A DNA stretch of 64,000 nucleotides from Aquimarina sp. Aq107 (GCF_943733665.1 NZ_OX030782.1:3024501-3088500); one strand, 5' to 3'. Shown: positions 43,380-53,813, counted from the first letter of the stretch. The notes: generated by a model not told the origin, from the letters alone. A program made the numbers and translations.

Positions 43380-43399
43380 CTCAACTTACGTAACAAACA

Positions 43400-45217
43400 A
43401 TGAAAACAAAACTACTTCTTATTGCACTTTGTACATTTCATATAGGATATAGTCAAGTTCCTACTGGATATTACAATTCTGCTACTGGATCAGGATATAC
43501 GCTAAAAACACAATTAAAAAATATTATTGATAGTGATAATGATGGATTATCTCCAGAGTTTCAATCAACAGATCCCGGATATAGCGGGCTGTACACTACA
43601 TATGTAGCGTCAGATTCTGATTCATATTATGAAAATAACGGAAGTGTATTAGATATGTACTCAGAAAACCCGACAGGAGCTGATGATTACGAATATACTC
43701 ACTTTACAGATCAAGACCCTGGATCTGGAGGAACTTCAGAAGGAGAATTTTACAACAGGGAACATATAATACCACAATCTGTTTTTAATCAAGTTACTCC
43801 CCAACGTTCAGATGCTCATTTTGTAGTTCCTTCTGACAAATTCGTAAATGGTGCTCGTGGTAGTTTACCATTCGGAAGAGTGGAAACAGCTAACTTAACT
43901 ACCACAAATGGTTCTAAAAGAGGAAATAATGTAGATTCAGGATATTCGGCAGGATATACAGCTACCGTTTTTGAGCCAATAGATGAGTTTAAAGGAGATA
44001 TTGCCAGAATGCATTTTTACTTTGCCACTCGCTATGAAGATGACGTAGCTGGGTATTCATATACCATGTTTAATGGAACTAGTGATCAGGTTTTTGATCA
44101 AACGTTTTTAAATATTCTTATAACTTGGCATAATCAAGATCCTGTATCAACAAGAGAAATAGACAGAAATAATGCAATTTTTGGAAGACAGAGTAACAGA
44201 AATCCATTTATAGATCATCCAGAATACGTAGAAATGATATGGAGTACTGTAATTGATTCAGAAGCTCCAACATCACCTTCTAATGTAATGGTATCTAATG
44301 AAACTTCTAATAGTATCGACTTGTCTTGGACAGCTTCTACGGATAATATAGCCGTAACTGAGTATGATGTATATGTAAATAGTATTTTTAATAAATCTGT
44401 TTCTTCGACAACAACCACAGTAGGTGGTTTAAGCCCGGAAACTACATATGCTTTTACGGTCTTGGCAAAGGACGCGGCAGGAAACGAATCTTCTCAAAGT
44501 GCTTCTGTGAATGGAACCACATTGGCAGGCGGAACAGGAGAAACTGATTGTGCCACAGAAACATTTAGTAATGTTGGAGCTGCTTCTAGTTCGTATTCTG
44601 AACGTACTTGGACTGGTGATGACGGAGGAGAATGGACCGCTACGGATGCCAGAACAGACCAGACATTAACTGCAAGTGCAATTACTATTAGAAATGGTGA
44701 ACTAACTTCTTCTTCAATTTCTGGAGGAATTGGATCACTTACCGTTACTACGCTAAGAGCCTTTAGTGGTGGTACAGGAACATTTACTATTAGAGTTAAC
44801 GGAACTGAAGTAGGAACAATACCTTATAGCGATGTTCAAGAAACTACTACTATTAATAACATCAATGTAACTGGAAATATTATAGTTTCTTTTACTGATA
44901 AAGCCACAACTAGTGACCGAGTAATTATTGATGATTTATCCTGGACCTGCTATGATCCTACTTTAGGTGTAGATGATCTTGATCTGGATAACCTTATAAC
45001 AGTATATCCAAACCCTTCTTTAGATCGAAGATTAACGATAGACATTTCAAATAGTGTAAATAATGAAGTAAACGTTTATGATATTACTGGTAAGCGAATA
45101 ATCTCTAAAAAGAATATTGACGAAACCATTCAATTAAATAATTTACCTCAAGGTGTGCTGCTCGTAGAAATTATTTCTTCTAAAAGAAGTATTACCAAAA
45201 AGGTAATCATACGATAA
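43400..45217 (+). CDS. Secreted endonuclease I with FN3 domain and T9SS tag
   Basis: 605 residues. Signal peptide MKTKLLLIALCTFHIGYSQ, then an endonuclease I (EndA/NucM) domain with the HNH-like catalytic motif EFYNREHIIPQSVFNQ, a DAHFVVPSD segment and IARMHFYFATRY. A fibronectin type III domain (about 285-375: PTSPSNVMVSNETSNSIDLSW) follows, then a beta-sandwich region (DCATETFSNVG ... VIIDDLSWTC) and a C-terminal type IX sorting domain (ITVYPNPSLDRRLTI ... LPQGVLLVEI). It would degrade extracellular DNA as nutrient or in biofilm. A terminator follows. Confidence 0.92.
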   Translation: MKTKLLLIALCTFHIGYSQVPTGYYNSATGSGYTLKTQLKNIIDSDNDGLSPEFQSTDPGYSGLYTTYVASDSDSYYENNGSVLDMYSENPTGADDYEYTHFTDQDPGSGGTSEGEFYNREHIIPQSVFNQVTPQRSDAHFVVPSDKFVNGARGSLPFGRVETANLTTTNGSKRGNNVDSGYSAGYTATVFEPIDEFKGDIARMHFYFATRYEDDVAGYSYTMFNGTSDQVFDQTFLNILITWHNQDPVSTREIDRNNAIFGRQSNRNPFIDHPEYVEMIWSTVIDSEAPTSPSNVMVSNETSNSIDLSWTASTDNIAVTEYDVYVNSIFNKSVSSTTTTVGGLSPETTYAFTVLAKDAAGNESSQSASVNGTTLAGGTGETDCATETFSNVGAASSSYSERTWTGDDGGEWTATDARTDQTLTASAITIRNGELTSSSISGGIGSLTVTTLRAFSGGTGTFTIRVNGTEVGTIPYSDVQETTTINNINVTGNIIVSFTDKATTSDRVIIDDLSWTCYDPTLGVDDLDLDNLITVYPNPSLDRRLTIDISNSVNNEVNVYDITGKRIISKKNIDETIQLNNLPQGVLLVEIISSKRSITKKVIIR

Positions 45218-45221
45218 AACC

Positions 45222-45250
45222 AAAAGCGGCTTTTCTAGCCGCTTTTTTTT
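45222..45250 (+). terminator. Intrinsic terminator of endonuclease gene
   Basis: Arms AAAAGCGGC (45222-45230) and GCCGCTTTT (45238-45246), loop TTTTCTA, then a run of T. Confidence 0.88.
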
Positions 45251-45373
45251 ATTTCTAATCGTTGTTTAAAATTTAGTGAATAACTCTATCATTACGATAA
45301 AGTTTTATACAATACTTTCTTAAGAAAAGTAGTAAATTTGCAGCTTATTAAAAACAACACAAAGTCTGGGAGC

Positions 45374-48300
45374 ATGATCCACTTCTTCGGAAACCAAAAT
45401 GAGAAAGTATTTGCAGTACAAACCACTGACGAAATCTCAACAGAAAACATCAAAAAATTAGTATGGTTATTTGGCAACCAACCTAAAATCTCAACGGCGT
45501 CTATTGACGCTTTTTTTGTTGGTCCACGGGCCGCTATGATAACTCCATGGAGTACCAACGCAGTGGAAATCACACAAAATATGGGGATACCGGGAATTAT
45601 CAGAATTGAAGAGTTCGAAGCAGTTACTGAAAATTTCACTAATTTTGACCCTATGCTTTCGCAAAAGTATCCTAATTTAAGTCAAGATATTTATACCATT
45701 GATATTGAACCAGAAGCCATTCTAGAAATTGATGATATCGATGCGTATAATAAAGCAGAAGGTTTGGCATTAAGCGCAGAAGAAGTAGCGTATTTAGAAG
45801 AAGTTTCTAATAAAATCGGAAGAAAACTTACAGACTCAGAAGTTTTTGGTTTCTCTCAAGTAAATTCAGAACACTGTAGACACAAAATATTCAATGGTAC
45901 TTTTATCATCGATGGAGAGGAACAGCCAACTTCTCTTTTTAAATTAATAAAGAAAACTTCAGAGACAAACCCTAATGATATTGTTTCGGCATACAAAGAT
46001 AATGTAGCTTTTATAAAAGGTCCTAAGGTAACTCAGTTTGCACCAAAAAGTGCTGATAAACCAGACTTTTATCAAGAAACACCCTACGAAAGTGTAATAT
46101 CACTAAAAGCAGAAACACATAATTTCCCTACCACAGTAGAACCATTTAATGGCGCTGCTACAGGTTCTGGTGGAGAAATTAGGGATCGTCTCGCAGGTGG
46201 AAAAGGTTCTTTACCGCTAGCGGGAACTGCTGTATATATGACCTCTTATTCTCGATTAGAAGAAAATCGTCCTTGGGAACAGTCGGTCGAAGAAAGAAAA
46301 TGGTTATACCAAACTCCAGTAGATATTTTAATCAAAGCTTCTAATGGTGCTTCAGATTTTGGTAACAAATTTGGACAACCATTAATTACTGGATCTATAT
46401 TAACTTTTGAACACGAAGAAGATGCTCGTAAACTAGGTTTTGACAAAGTTATTATGCAGGCTGGTGGTATCGGATATGGCAAAAACGAACAAGCACTAAA
46501 AGACAAACCTGAAACCGGTGATAAAATCGTTATTCTTGGTGGAGAAAATTATCGAATTGGTATGGGTGGAGCTGCAGTATCTTCTGCAGATACCGGTGAA
46601 TTTAGTAGTGGAATTGAATTAAATGCAATCCAACGTTCTAATCCAGAAATGCAAAAACGTGCTGCCAACGCTATTAGAGGTATGGTAGAAAGTGAAATAA
46701 ATACTATTGTTTCTATTCATGATCATGGAGCTGGAGGACATTTAAATTGTCTTTCCGAATTAGTGGAAGAAACAGGAGGAAAAATTGACCTTGATAAATT
46801 ACCTGTTGGGGATCCTACCCTATCCGCAAAAGAAATTATTGGTAATGAATCTCAGGAACGTATGGGATTAGTTATAGGACAAAAAGATATCGACACTTTA
46901 GAACGTATAGCTGATCGTGAACGTTCTCCAATGTATCAAGTAGGTGATGTTACAGGTGACGATCGTTTTACTTTTCAGTCAAAAACCAAAGGTGATAAAC
47001 CAATGGATCTTGCACTAGAAGATATGTTCGGTAGTTCTCCTAAAACGATCATGAATGATAAAACAATTGATCGTAATTATAAGGAGATATCTTATCAAAA
47101 AGAAAATATTCATGACTACCTAGAACAAGTGTTACAGTTAGAAGCTGTTGCTTGTAAAGATTGGCTTACCAATAAAGTAGATCGTTGTGTGGGTGGAAAA
47201 GTTGCCAAACAACAATGTGTTGGACCATTACAATTACCACTTAATAATTGCGGAGTAATGGCTTTAGATTATACCTCTAAAGAAGGTATCGCTACATCTA
47301 TTGGGCACTCCCCCATTTCTGGACTTATTAATCCCGAAGCGGGAAGTAAAAACTCTATCGCCGAAGCTTTAACCAATATCGTTTGGGCTCCACTTAAAGA
47401 TGGATTACAATCTATTTCTCTATCTGCAAACTGGATGTGGCCATGTAAAAATGAAGGTGAAGATGCCAGATTGTATAAAGCAGTAAAAGCAATTTCTGAT
47501 TTTGCTATTGATTTAGGAATCAACGTGCCTACTGGTAAAGATTCTCTTTCAATGAAGCAAAAATATCCTAATGAAGAAGTAATCTCTCCGGGTACTGTAA
47601 TTATTTCTGCAGCTGCCAATTGTAATGATATAACTAAAGTGGTAGAGCCAGTTCTTCAGAAAAATGGTGGAGATATCTATTATATCAATTTATCGCAAGA
47701 CAAGTATGAACTAGGTGGCTCATCTTTTTCACAAATAACAAATAAAATTGGTTCTAAAGCTCCTAATATTAAGGATGCTCAAAGTTTTAAAAACACTTTT
47801 AATACTATCCAACAATTAATAAGAGAAAATAAAATAGTTGCTGGACACGATATTGCTTCTGGAGGTTTAATTACTACCCTACTTGAACTATGTTTTGCAG
47901 ATGTTAATCTAGGAGCAACCTTAGACCTTTCTAAACTTGAAGAGCAAGATACTATCAAGTTACTCTTTGCTGAAAACGCTGGTATTGTATTCCAAAGTGC
48001 TAATAATTGTAATATAGAGGACGTACTTTCTCAGAGTAACATCCAGTTTTTCAATATTGGTACAGTAACCAATAAAGCTTCATTAGAAATTAAAAATGTA
48101 GATGATTATTACAATTTTGATATCGAAAAACTTAGAAAAACTTGGTTCAAGACATCGTATTTATTAGATAAAAAGCAAACTGCCAATAATCTTGCAAAAG
48201 ATCGTTTTGAAAATTTTGCAAATCAAGCTTTACAATATAGTTTCCCTAAACATTTTACAGGACAGCTTCCTGTAATTACTAATTATCAACCAAGGCCTAA

Positions 48301-49039
48301 AGCTGCTATCATCCGTGAAAAAGGAAGTAATTCTGAGCGTGAAATGGCAAATGCTATGTATTTAGCAGGTTTCGATGTAAAAGATATTCATATGACTGAC
48401 CTAATATCTGGTCGAGAAACACTAGAAGATATCCAATTTATTGGAGCTGTAGGTGGATTTTCTAACAGTGATGTTTTAGGATCTGCGAAAGGTTGGGCAG
48501 GCGCTTTTCTTTATAACGAAAAGGCAAATACTGCGCTAAAAAACTTTTTCAAAAGAGAAGATACTTTATCTGTAGGGATTTGTAATGGATGTCAATTATT
48601 TATGGAATTAGAAGTAATCAATCCTGATCATAGTGAACATGGAAAAATGCATCATAATAATTCTCATAAACACGAAAGCAATTTTACTTCAGTTAAAATA
48701 CAAGAAAACAATTCGATTATGCTATCCACATTAGCAGGAAGTACATTAGGAGTATGGATTTCTCACGGTGAAGGAAAATTTAACCTTCCTCTTTCTGAAG
48801 ATCAATATAACATTGTTGCTAAATATGGATACGAAGGATATCCGGCAAATCCGAATGGGTCAGATTACAACACTGCTATGATGTGCGACACATCTGGACG
48901 ACATTTAGTAATGATGCCGCATATAGAACGTTCTACATTTCAATGGAATTGGGCAAATTATCCTGAAGGAAGACAGGATGAAGTATCACCTTGGATAGAA
49001 GCTTTCGTAAATGCTAGAAAATGGATTAAAAATCAATAA
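45374..49039 (+). CDS. purL: Phosphoribosylformylglycinamidine synthase
   Basis: 1221-residue fused PurLQ enzyme of purine synthesis: converts FGAR, glutamine and ATP to FGAM. The start MIHFFGNQNEKVFAVQ at ATG 45374 is chosen because an upstream TTG lies inside a TAAATTTG -7 promoter box (45333-45340). Domains in order: PurS-like N-terminus, two AIR-synthase-like halves (FSQVNSEHCRHKIFNG; LKAETHNFPTTVEPFNGAATGSGGEIRD; later CVGPLQLPLNNCGVMALD), and a C-terminal glutamine amidotransferase with nucleophile Cys in SVGICNGCQLFMEL and a downstream His-Glu pair. Full length and intact. Monocistronic by spacing. Confidence 0.96.
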   Translation: MIHFFGNQNEKVFAVQTTDEISTENIKKLVWLFGNQPKISTASIDAFFVGPRAAMITPWSTNAVEITQNMGIPGIIRIEEFEAVTENFTNFDPMLSQKYPNLSQDIYTIDIEPEAILEIDDIDAYNKAEGLALSAEEVAYLEEVSNKIGRKLTDSEVFGFSQVNSEHCRHKIFNGTFIIDGEEQPTSLFKLIKKTSETNPNDIVSAYKDNVAFIKGPKVTQFAPKSADKPDFYQETPYESVISLKAETHNFPTTVEPFNGAATGSGGEIRDRLAGGKGSLPLAGTAVYMTSYSRLEENRPWEQSVEERKWLYQTPVDILIKASNGASDFGNKFGQPLITGSILTFEHEEDARKLGFDKVIMQAGGIGYGKNEQALKDKPETGDKIVILGGENYRIGMGGAAVSSADTGEFSSGIELNAIQRSNPEMQKRAANAIRGMVESEINTIVSIHDHGAGGHLNCLSELVEETGGKIDLDKLPVGDPTLSAKEIIGNESQERMGLVIGQKDIDTLERIADRERSPMYQVGDVTGDDRFTFQSKTKGDKPMDLALEDMFGSSPKTIMNDKTIDRNYKEISYQKENIHDYLEQVLQLEAVACKDWLTNKVDRCVGGKVAKQQCVGPLQLPLNNCGVMALDYTSKEGIATSIGHSPISGLINPEAGSKNSIAEALTNIVWAPLKDGLQSISLSANWMWPCKNEGEDARLYKAVKAISDFAIDLGINVPTGKDSLSMKQKYPNEEVISPGTVIISAAANCNDITKVVEPVLQKNGGDIYYINLSQDKYELGGSSFSQITNKIGSKAPNIKDAQSFKNTFNTIQQLIRENKIVAGHDIASGGLITTLLELCFADVNLGATLDLSKLEEQDTIKLLFAENAGIVFQSANNCNIEDVLSQSNIQFFNIGTVTNKASLEIKNVDDYYNFDIEKLRKTWFKTSYLLDKKQTANNLAKDRFENFANQALQYSFPKHFTGQLPVITNYQPRPKAAIIREKGSNSEREMANAMYLAGFDVKDIHMTDLISGRETLEDIQFIGAVGGFSNSDVLGSAKGWAGAFLYNEKANTALKNFFKREDTLSVGICNGCQLFMELEVINPDHSEHGKMHHNNSHKHESNFTSVKIQENNSIMLSTLAGSTLGVWISHGEGKFNLPLSEDQYNIVAKYGYEGYPANPNGSDYNTAMMCDTSGRHLVMMPHIERSTFQWNWANYPEGRQDEVSPWIEAFVNARKWIKNQ

Positions 49040-49207
49040 TTATAAGAATCAGCATATTATTAGTTTAATCTGTTTAGGGTTTATTATAGTCTAACTGTTA
49101 TATATCTATACCGGTTGGATTAATCAATAGAATATTACAATTGATGATTTAATCAGTATTTTTATCCCATTGCTATTAACTATTTTAAAACCTAAACACC
49201 TAAATCC

Positions 49208-51607
49208 TTGAAAAAAATATTTCTTTCCCTATTTTTTTTGGTCTCGGCCATAATTATAGCGCAAACAAAACCGTCATATAGCAGAGCAAAAATCACTTAT
49301 AATACTCCGGCTAATTTTAAAACCTTAATGGACGCTGGAGTGCCAATGGACCATGGACAACATAAACGAGGTATGTTCATTATTTCTGATTTTTCTAATG
49401 AAGAAATTCAAACTGCAAAAGATCTTGGATTTAAAGTAGAAATTATAATTGAAGATGCAGAGGCAGATTTTACACGAAGAAATGAGATAGCGAAAAATCA
49501 AAAAGCAATTCAGAATTTAACATGTCCATCCGGAAACGGAACTGTTAACAACTACCCAACTCCATCTAATTTTTCTCTTGGATCTATGGGTGGATATCTA
49601 ACTTATCAGGAAATGTTAGATAATCTTGATGCTATGAGAGCGCAATATCCAACATTAATTTCAGCTAGAGCGGACATTGGTACATTTGTTACAAATGGTA
49701 CCCCAGATAATTCTGTATCTCCATCCATAGGAGGAAATACAATACAATGGGTGCGTATTTCTGATAACCCTGACGTAGATGAAAACGAATCTGAAATATT
49801 ATATGATGCCATACATCACGCAAGAGAACCAGCAAGCTTATCACAACTTATTTATTACATGTGGTATTTATTAGAGAATTACAATACCGATCCGGATATT
49901 AAACAAATTGTAGATAATACCGAGTTATATTTCGTACCTGTAATAAACCCAGATGGATATCTTTATAATCAAGTAACAAATCCAAATGGAGGTGGATTAT
50001 GGAGAAAAAATAGATTCAATACGCACGGAGTTGATAATAACAGAAATTACGATCACTATCCAAATGGAAATGCTGCAAATGCTACTTGGGGAGGTCCAGG
50101 TTCATCTAGTAATACAAATGATCAAACGTATCATGGTACTAGTGCTTTTTCTGAGGTAGAAAATCAAGCAATGAAATGGTTTACTGAGCAACACGAGTTT
50201 ATCATTGCTTTAAACAACCATACTTTTGGTGAGTTATTATATTTTCCATATTCTTATGCCGCTAATACTCCTACTCCTGATGAAGATATTTTTATTACAA
50301 TAGGAGCAGAACTTACTTCTCAGAACGGATATAATCCACTAAGAGATGCCCCATTTGCTGGTGATAGTGATGATTTTATGTATGGAGGTACATCACAATC
50401 TCACAATAAAATATTTTCTTTTACTCCAGAAGTCGGAACCTCTTTCTGGCCTGCTTCTAACCAAATAGATGGGATCTGCAAAGAAATGATGTATCTAAAT
50501 CTTACTGCTGCAAAAATGACTAACAATTATGCACAGTTAGAAAGTATAGGAAGTCTTTTTGTAGGAGAAACATCCTCTTTTAAAGCAGAGTATACTCTAA
50601 AAAGACTTGGTATTACAGGAAATGGAAACTTTACTGTAACCATTATACCAATATCCAATAATATTACTAGTGTCGGCAATGCTAAGACGTATAGCAATAC
50701 ACAAATCGGAGCAGATATTCTAGATAATATCCAGATCAACGTTCATAACACAATCGAAGTTGGCGATGAGATCTCTTATACTATACAAATAGATGGAGGA
50801 ACGATTACTGAATCTATAAATGTCATTAAAAAATATGGATCGCTACAGAGTATTGTAAATAATGATGCTAATAGTTTAGCAGATTACACACAATCTGGAT
50901 GGTCTACAACAACGGCTACATTTGTTTCGGCTAATGCGTCAATAACCGAATCATCAACTGGTAACTATGGTGCTAATGAAAACAAAACAATTGAACTTAC
51001 TCAAAGTATTGATCTAACTACGGCAGCTTTTGCGAATGTTCAATTTAATGCCAAATGGGATATAGAAAATAATTGGGATTATACTCAATTTGAAGTTTCA
51101 ATAGATAACGGATCTTCTTGGATTCCTCAATGTGGAAAATTCACTAATTCGGGAAGTACTAATCCAGGACAACCAACAGGAGAGCCTTTATATGATGGAA
51201 CTCAAACAGATTGGATATTAGAAGAAATTGATCTTAGTGATTACCTAGGAGAAACGATTAAAATTCGTTTTCAATTTGTTTCGGATAGTGATATCGAAAG
51301 TGATGGATTCTTTTTTGATGATTTAATCATAAATAGCATCAATGAAAATGTATTAACTATTGAAGAAAATTTATTTTCAGAATTCAAAGTTTTTCCAAAC
51401 CCAGCAAAAGATCTACTAAAGATAATGGCAACTTCTTCTTCCAATTTCGATCTACATTTAAGAAATGTCATTGGACAAAAGGTCGCTACAAAAAACAAAG
51501 TTTCTGGAAATCAAGAATTTGATATCTCAAAATTAGATATAGGATTGTACTTTTTAACGATTGAAATGGAAGAAAACGTTAAAACTTTTAAAATTCTAAA
51601 ACAATAA
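49208..51607 (+). CDS. Secreted M14 zinc carboxypeptidase with T9SS tag
   Basis: 799 residues, starting at TTG, with signal peptide KKIFLSLFFLVSAIIIAQ. The M14 peptidase domain shows zinc ligands in DAIHHAREPASLSQL (HxxE) and the third His in ALNNHTFGELLYFPY, substrate-binding VDNNRNYDHYP (Arg), and the catalytic Glu in FSFTPEVGTSFWP. A MAM/immune-inhibitor-A-like beta-sandwich follows (WSTTTATFVSANASI ... FEVSIDNGSSWIPQ ... IRFQFVSDSD), then a type IX sorting domain (FKVFPNPAKDLLKI ... LDIGLYFLTI). It digests peptides outside the cell. A terminator follows. Confidence 0.92.
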   Translation: MKKIFLSLFFLVSAIIIAQTKPSYSRAKITYNTPANFKTLMDAGVPMDHGQHKRGMFIISDFSNEEIQTAKDLGFKVEIIIEDAEADFTRRNEIAKNQKAIQNLTCPSGNGTVNNYPTPSNFSLGSMGGYLTYQEMLDNLDAMRAQYPTLISARADIGTFVTNGTPDNSVSPSIGGNTIQWVRISDNPDVDENESEILYDAIHHAREPASLSQLIYYMWYLLENYNTDPDIKQIVDNTELYFVPVINPDGYLYNQVTNPNGGGLWRKNRFNTHGVDNNRNYDHYPNGNAANATWGGPGSSSNTNDQTYHGTSAFSEVENQAMKWFTEQHEFIIALNNHTFGELLYFPYSYAANTPTPDEDIFITIGAELTSQNGYNPLRDAPFAGDSDDFMYGGTSQSHNKIFSFTPEVGTSFWPASNQIDGICKEMMYLNLTAAKMTNNYAQLESIGSLFVGETSSFKAEYTLKRLGITGNGNFTVTIIPISNNITSVGNAKTYSNTQIGADILDNIQINVHNTIEVGDEISYTIQIDGGTITESINVIKKYGSLQSIVNNDANSLADYTQSGWSTTTATFVSANASITESSTGNYGANENKTIELTQSIDLTTAAFANVQFNAKWDIENNWDYTQFEVSIDNGSSWIPQCGKFTNSGSTNPGQPTGEPLYDGTQTDWILEEIDLSDYLGETIKIRFQFVSDSDIESDGFFFDDLIINSINENVLTIEENLFSEFKVFPNPAKDLLKIMATSSSNFDLHLRNVIGQKVATKNKVSGNQEFDISKLDIGLYFLTIEMEENVKTFKILKQ

Positions 51608-51633
51608 TTATTCAATTAAATCCCATAAAACTT

Positions 51634-51664
51634 AAGGAGTTATCAAAAGATAGCTCCTTTTTTT
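51634..51664 (+). terminator. Intrinsic terminator
   Basis: Arms AAGGAGTTATC (51634-51644) and GATAGCTCCTT (51649-51659) with one G-U pair, then a T run; ends the carboxypeptidase gene. Confidence 0.82.
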
Positions 51665-51708
51665 ATATATTAGGGTTGTGTATTGTTAGATTTTTTATAA
51701 TTTGCGAA

Positions 51709-51724
51709 ACTATGCGCGCATAGT
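51709..51724. promoter_or_regulatory. Palindromic operator upstream of acyl-CoA ligase gene
   Basis: ACTATGCGCGCATAGT is a perfect 16-bp palindrome, and is followed by AAT. The core ATGCGYGCATAGTAA recurs at 53799-53813 upstream of the marR-beta-oxidation operon. The pairing with a MarR gene and the shared function of both units suggest that the MarR protein binds here. Confidence 0.65.
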
Positions 51725-51883
51725 AATTTCTCAAAAATTCTCTCAAAAATAAAAAGTGTGAGAATTTTAAGAATATAAAATAAATTTTGTGCAACTTTAT
51801 AATAACGGTTAACTATCAATTTTTCTAAAAAATACAGTTAACTGAAGGTCTTTTAAACAGAGTAAAAATATCTGAAACAACGT

Positions 51884-53656
51884 ATGAATACAATTACTAG
51901 ATTATTTGATTTTCCGCATTATCAATTAGAAAAATACAACTTAGACAAAGCTTTAATTACAAAATATAATGGCAAGTGGGTTGCAACTTCAACTAAGGAA
52001 TATGTAGATAAAGCAAATCAGATCAGTCGTGGTCTATTACGATTAGGAGTTAAACCTAATGATAAGGTCGCAATTATTTCTTCCAATAATAGAACGGAAT
52101 GGAATATTGTAGATATTGGAGTTTTACAGATCGCTGCACAAGATGTACCTATCTACCCTACTATTTCTCAAGAAGATTATGAATATGTTCTAAATCATTC
52201 AGAATCTGTTTATTGTTTTGTTTCAGATGATGAAGTTTTACAAAAAGTAAATAACATAAAAGGCAATGTTCCTTCATTAAAAGGAGTATATTCTTTTAAT
52301 GATCTTGACGGATGTGATAGTTGGAATAAAGTATTAGAGCTTGGTAAAGATGATAGCAATCAAGAAGAAGTAGAAAAAATAATGGCTTCTGTTAAAGAAG
52401 ATGATTTAGCTACATTAATTTACACTTCTGGAACCACTGGAAGACCAAAAGGTGTAATGCTAAGTCATAAAAACATTGTATCCAACGCTTTACATAGCTC
52501 TACAAGATTTGCAGATTTTGGAGGAGAGGTTAAAGCATTGAGTTTTTTGCCTGTTTGTCATATTTATGAAAGAATGTTGATGTATCTATACCAATATAGA
52601 GGTATTGGTATTTACTTTGCAGAATCTCTAGAAACTATAAGTGACAACTTAAAAGAGATACAGCCGGATATGATGACTGCTGTTCCTAGACTTTTAGAAA
52701 AAGTATATGATAAAATTATTGCTAAAGGAGCTGACCTAACTGGTGTCAAAAAGAAATTATTTTTCTGGGCGGTAGAGCTTGGTCTTAAATATGAACCTTA
52801 TGAAGCAAATGGTTGGTGGTATGAAAAGAAACTAGGTATTGCCAAAAGATTAATCTTTAGTAAATGGCAAGAAGCACTAGGAGGAAATCTTAAAGTAATA
52901 GCTTCTGGTAGCGCCGCTTTACAATCTAGATTAGCTAGAGTATTCAATGCTGCTGGTATTAATGTAATGGAAGGTTATGGATTAACAGAAACATCACCGG
53001 TAGTCTCGGTTAATGACATTAGAGATAGAGGTTTTAAAATTGGTACTGTAGGAAAAATGCTTCCTGATACTGAAGTAAAAATTGCAGAAGACGGAGAAAT
53101 TCTTGTAAAAGGCCCTCAAGTTATGATGGGATATTACAAAGATGAAGAAAAAAGTAAAGAAGTATTAAAAGATGGATATTTCCATACCGGAGATATAGGA
53201 GAAATAGACAGTGAAGGTTTCTTGAGAATTACGGATCGTAAAAAAGAAATGTTCAAAACTTCAGGCGGAAAATATGTAGCACCTCAAGTCATTGAAAATG
53301 CAATGAAACAATCTCGTTTTATTGAACAAATAATGGTAATTGGGGATGGAGAAAAAATGCCAGCTGCATTTATCCAACCGAATTTTGATTTTGTAAAAGA
53401 TTGGGCAAACCGAAAAAGTATATCTATCGGTACTACTAATGAAGAAATTGTTAGTAATCAAATAGTAATTGATCGTTTCCAAGAAGAAGTAGATGAACAT
53501 AATGAAAAATTCGGAAAATGGGAACGCATCAAACGATTCGAACTTACATCAGATGAATGGAGTATTGAAGCTGAACACCTTACTCCTACAATGAAATTAA
53601 AAAGAAGAGTGATCAAGGCAAAATACCAAGATCTATACAGTAAAATTTATGGCTAA
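51884..53656 (+). CDS. Long-chain acyl-CoA ligase (FadD-type)
   Basis: 590 residues, AMP-forming acyl-CoA synthetase that activates fatty acids. The P-loop-like motif LATLIYTSGTTGRPKGVMLSHKN is near residue 180, followed by CHIYERMLMYLYQ, GYGLTETSPVVSVN, HTGDIGEIDSEGFLRITDRKKEMFKTSGGKYVAP, and a C-terminal EHLTPTMKLKRRVI with the catalytic Lys. This is the longer bacterial FAA1-type ligase. Upstream lies a perfect palindrome shared with the marR operon; it therefore probably belongs to the same fatty-acid regulon. A terminator separates it from marR. Confidence 0.93.
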   Translation: MNTITRLFDFPHYQLEKYNLDKALITKYNGKWVATSTKEYVDKANQISRGLLRLGVKPNDKVAIISSNNRTEWNIVDIGVLQIAAQDVPIYPTISQEDYEYVLNHSESVYCFVSDDEVLQKVNNIKGNVPSLKGVYSFNDLDGCDSWNKVLELGKDDSNQEEVEKIMASVKEDDLATLIYTSGTTGRPKGVMLSHKNIVSNALHSSTRFADFGGEVKALSFLPVCHIYERMLMYLYQYRGIGIYFAESLETISDNLKEIQPDMMTAVPRLLEKVYDKIIAKGADLTGVKKKLFFWAVELGLKYEPYEANGWWYEKKLGIAKRLIFSKWQEALGGNLKVIASGSAALQSRLARVFNAAGINVMEGYGLTETSPVVSVNDIRDRGFKIGTVGKMLPDTEVKIAEDGEILVKGPQVMMGYYKDEEKSKEVLKDGYFHTGDIGEIDSEGFLRITDRKKEMFKTSGGKYVAPQVIENAMKQSRFIEQIMVIGDGEKMPAAFIQPNFDFVKDWANRKSISIGTTNEEIVSNQIVIDRFQEEVDEHNEKFGKWERIKRFELTSDEWSIEAEHLTPTMKLKRRVIKAKYQDLYSKIYG

Positions 53657-53708
53657 TTCAATTCACTGATTACAAATGTATAGTGTAAAACTTTAACTTT
53701 AAATCAGT

Positions 53709-53738
53709 AAACTCCTCATTTTATGAGGAGTTTTTTTA
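53709..53738 (+). terminator. Intrinsic terminator of acyl-CoA ligase gene
   Basis: Arms AAACTCCTCAT (53709-53719) and ATGAGGAGTTT (53723-53733), loop TTT, then a T run. Confidence 0.88.
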
Positions 53739-53797
53739 TTAATTCAATAGAAAAATGTAAATTACTTACTCTTTTTTTGATTTTTTACACAATTTAT

Positions 53798-53813
53798 TAT
53801 GCGTGCATAGTAA
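53798..53813. promoter_or_regulatory. Operator-like palindrome upstream of marR operon
   Basis: TATGCGTGCATA is a 12-bp palindrome with a two-base asymmetric centre; followed by GTAA it matches 14 of 15 bases of the site in front of the acyl-CoA ligase gene. It lies 10-25 bp upstream of a TACCTTTA -7-like box (53822-53829) and about 40 bp before the marR start, a position that would block polymerase at the -33 region. Confidence 0.65.
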
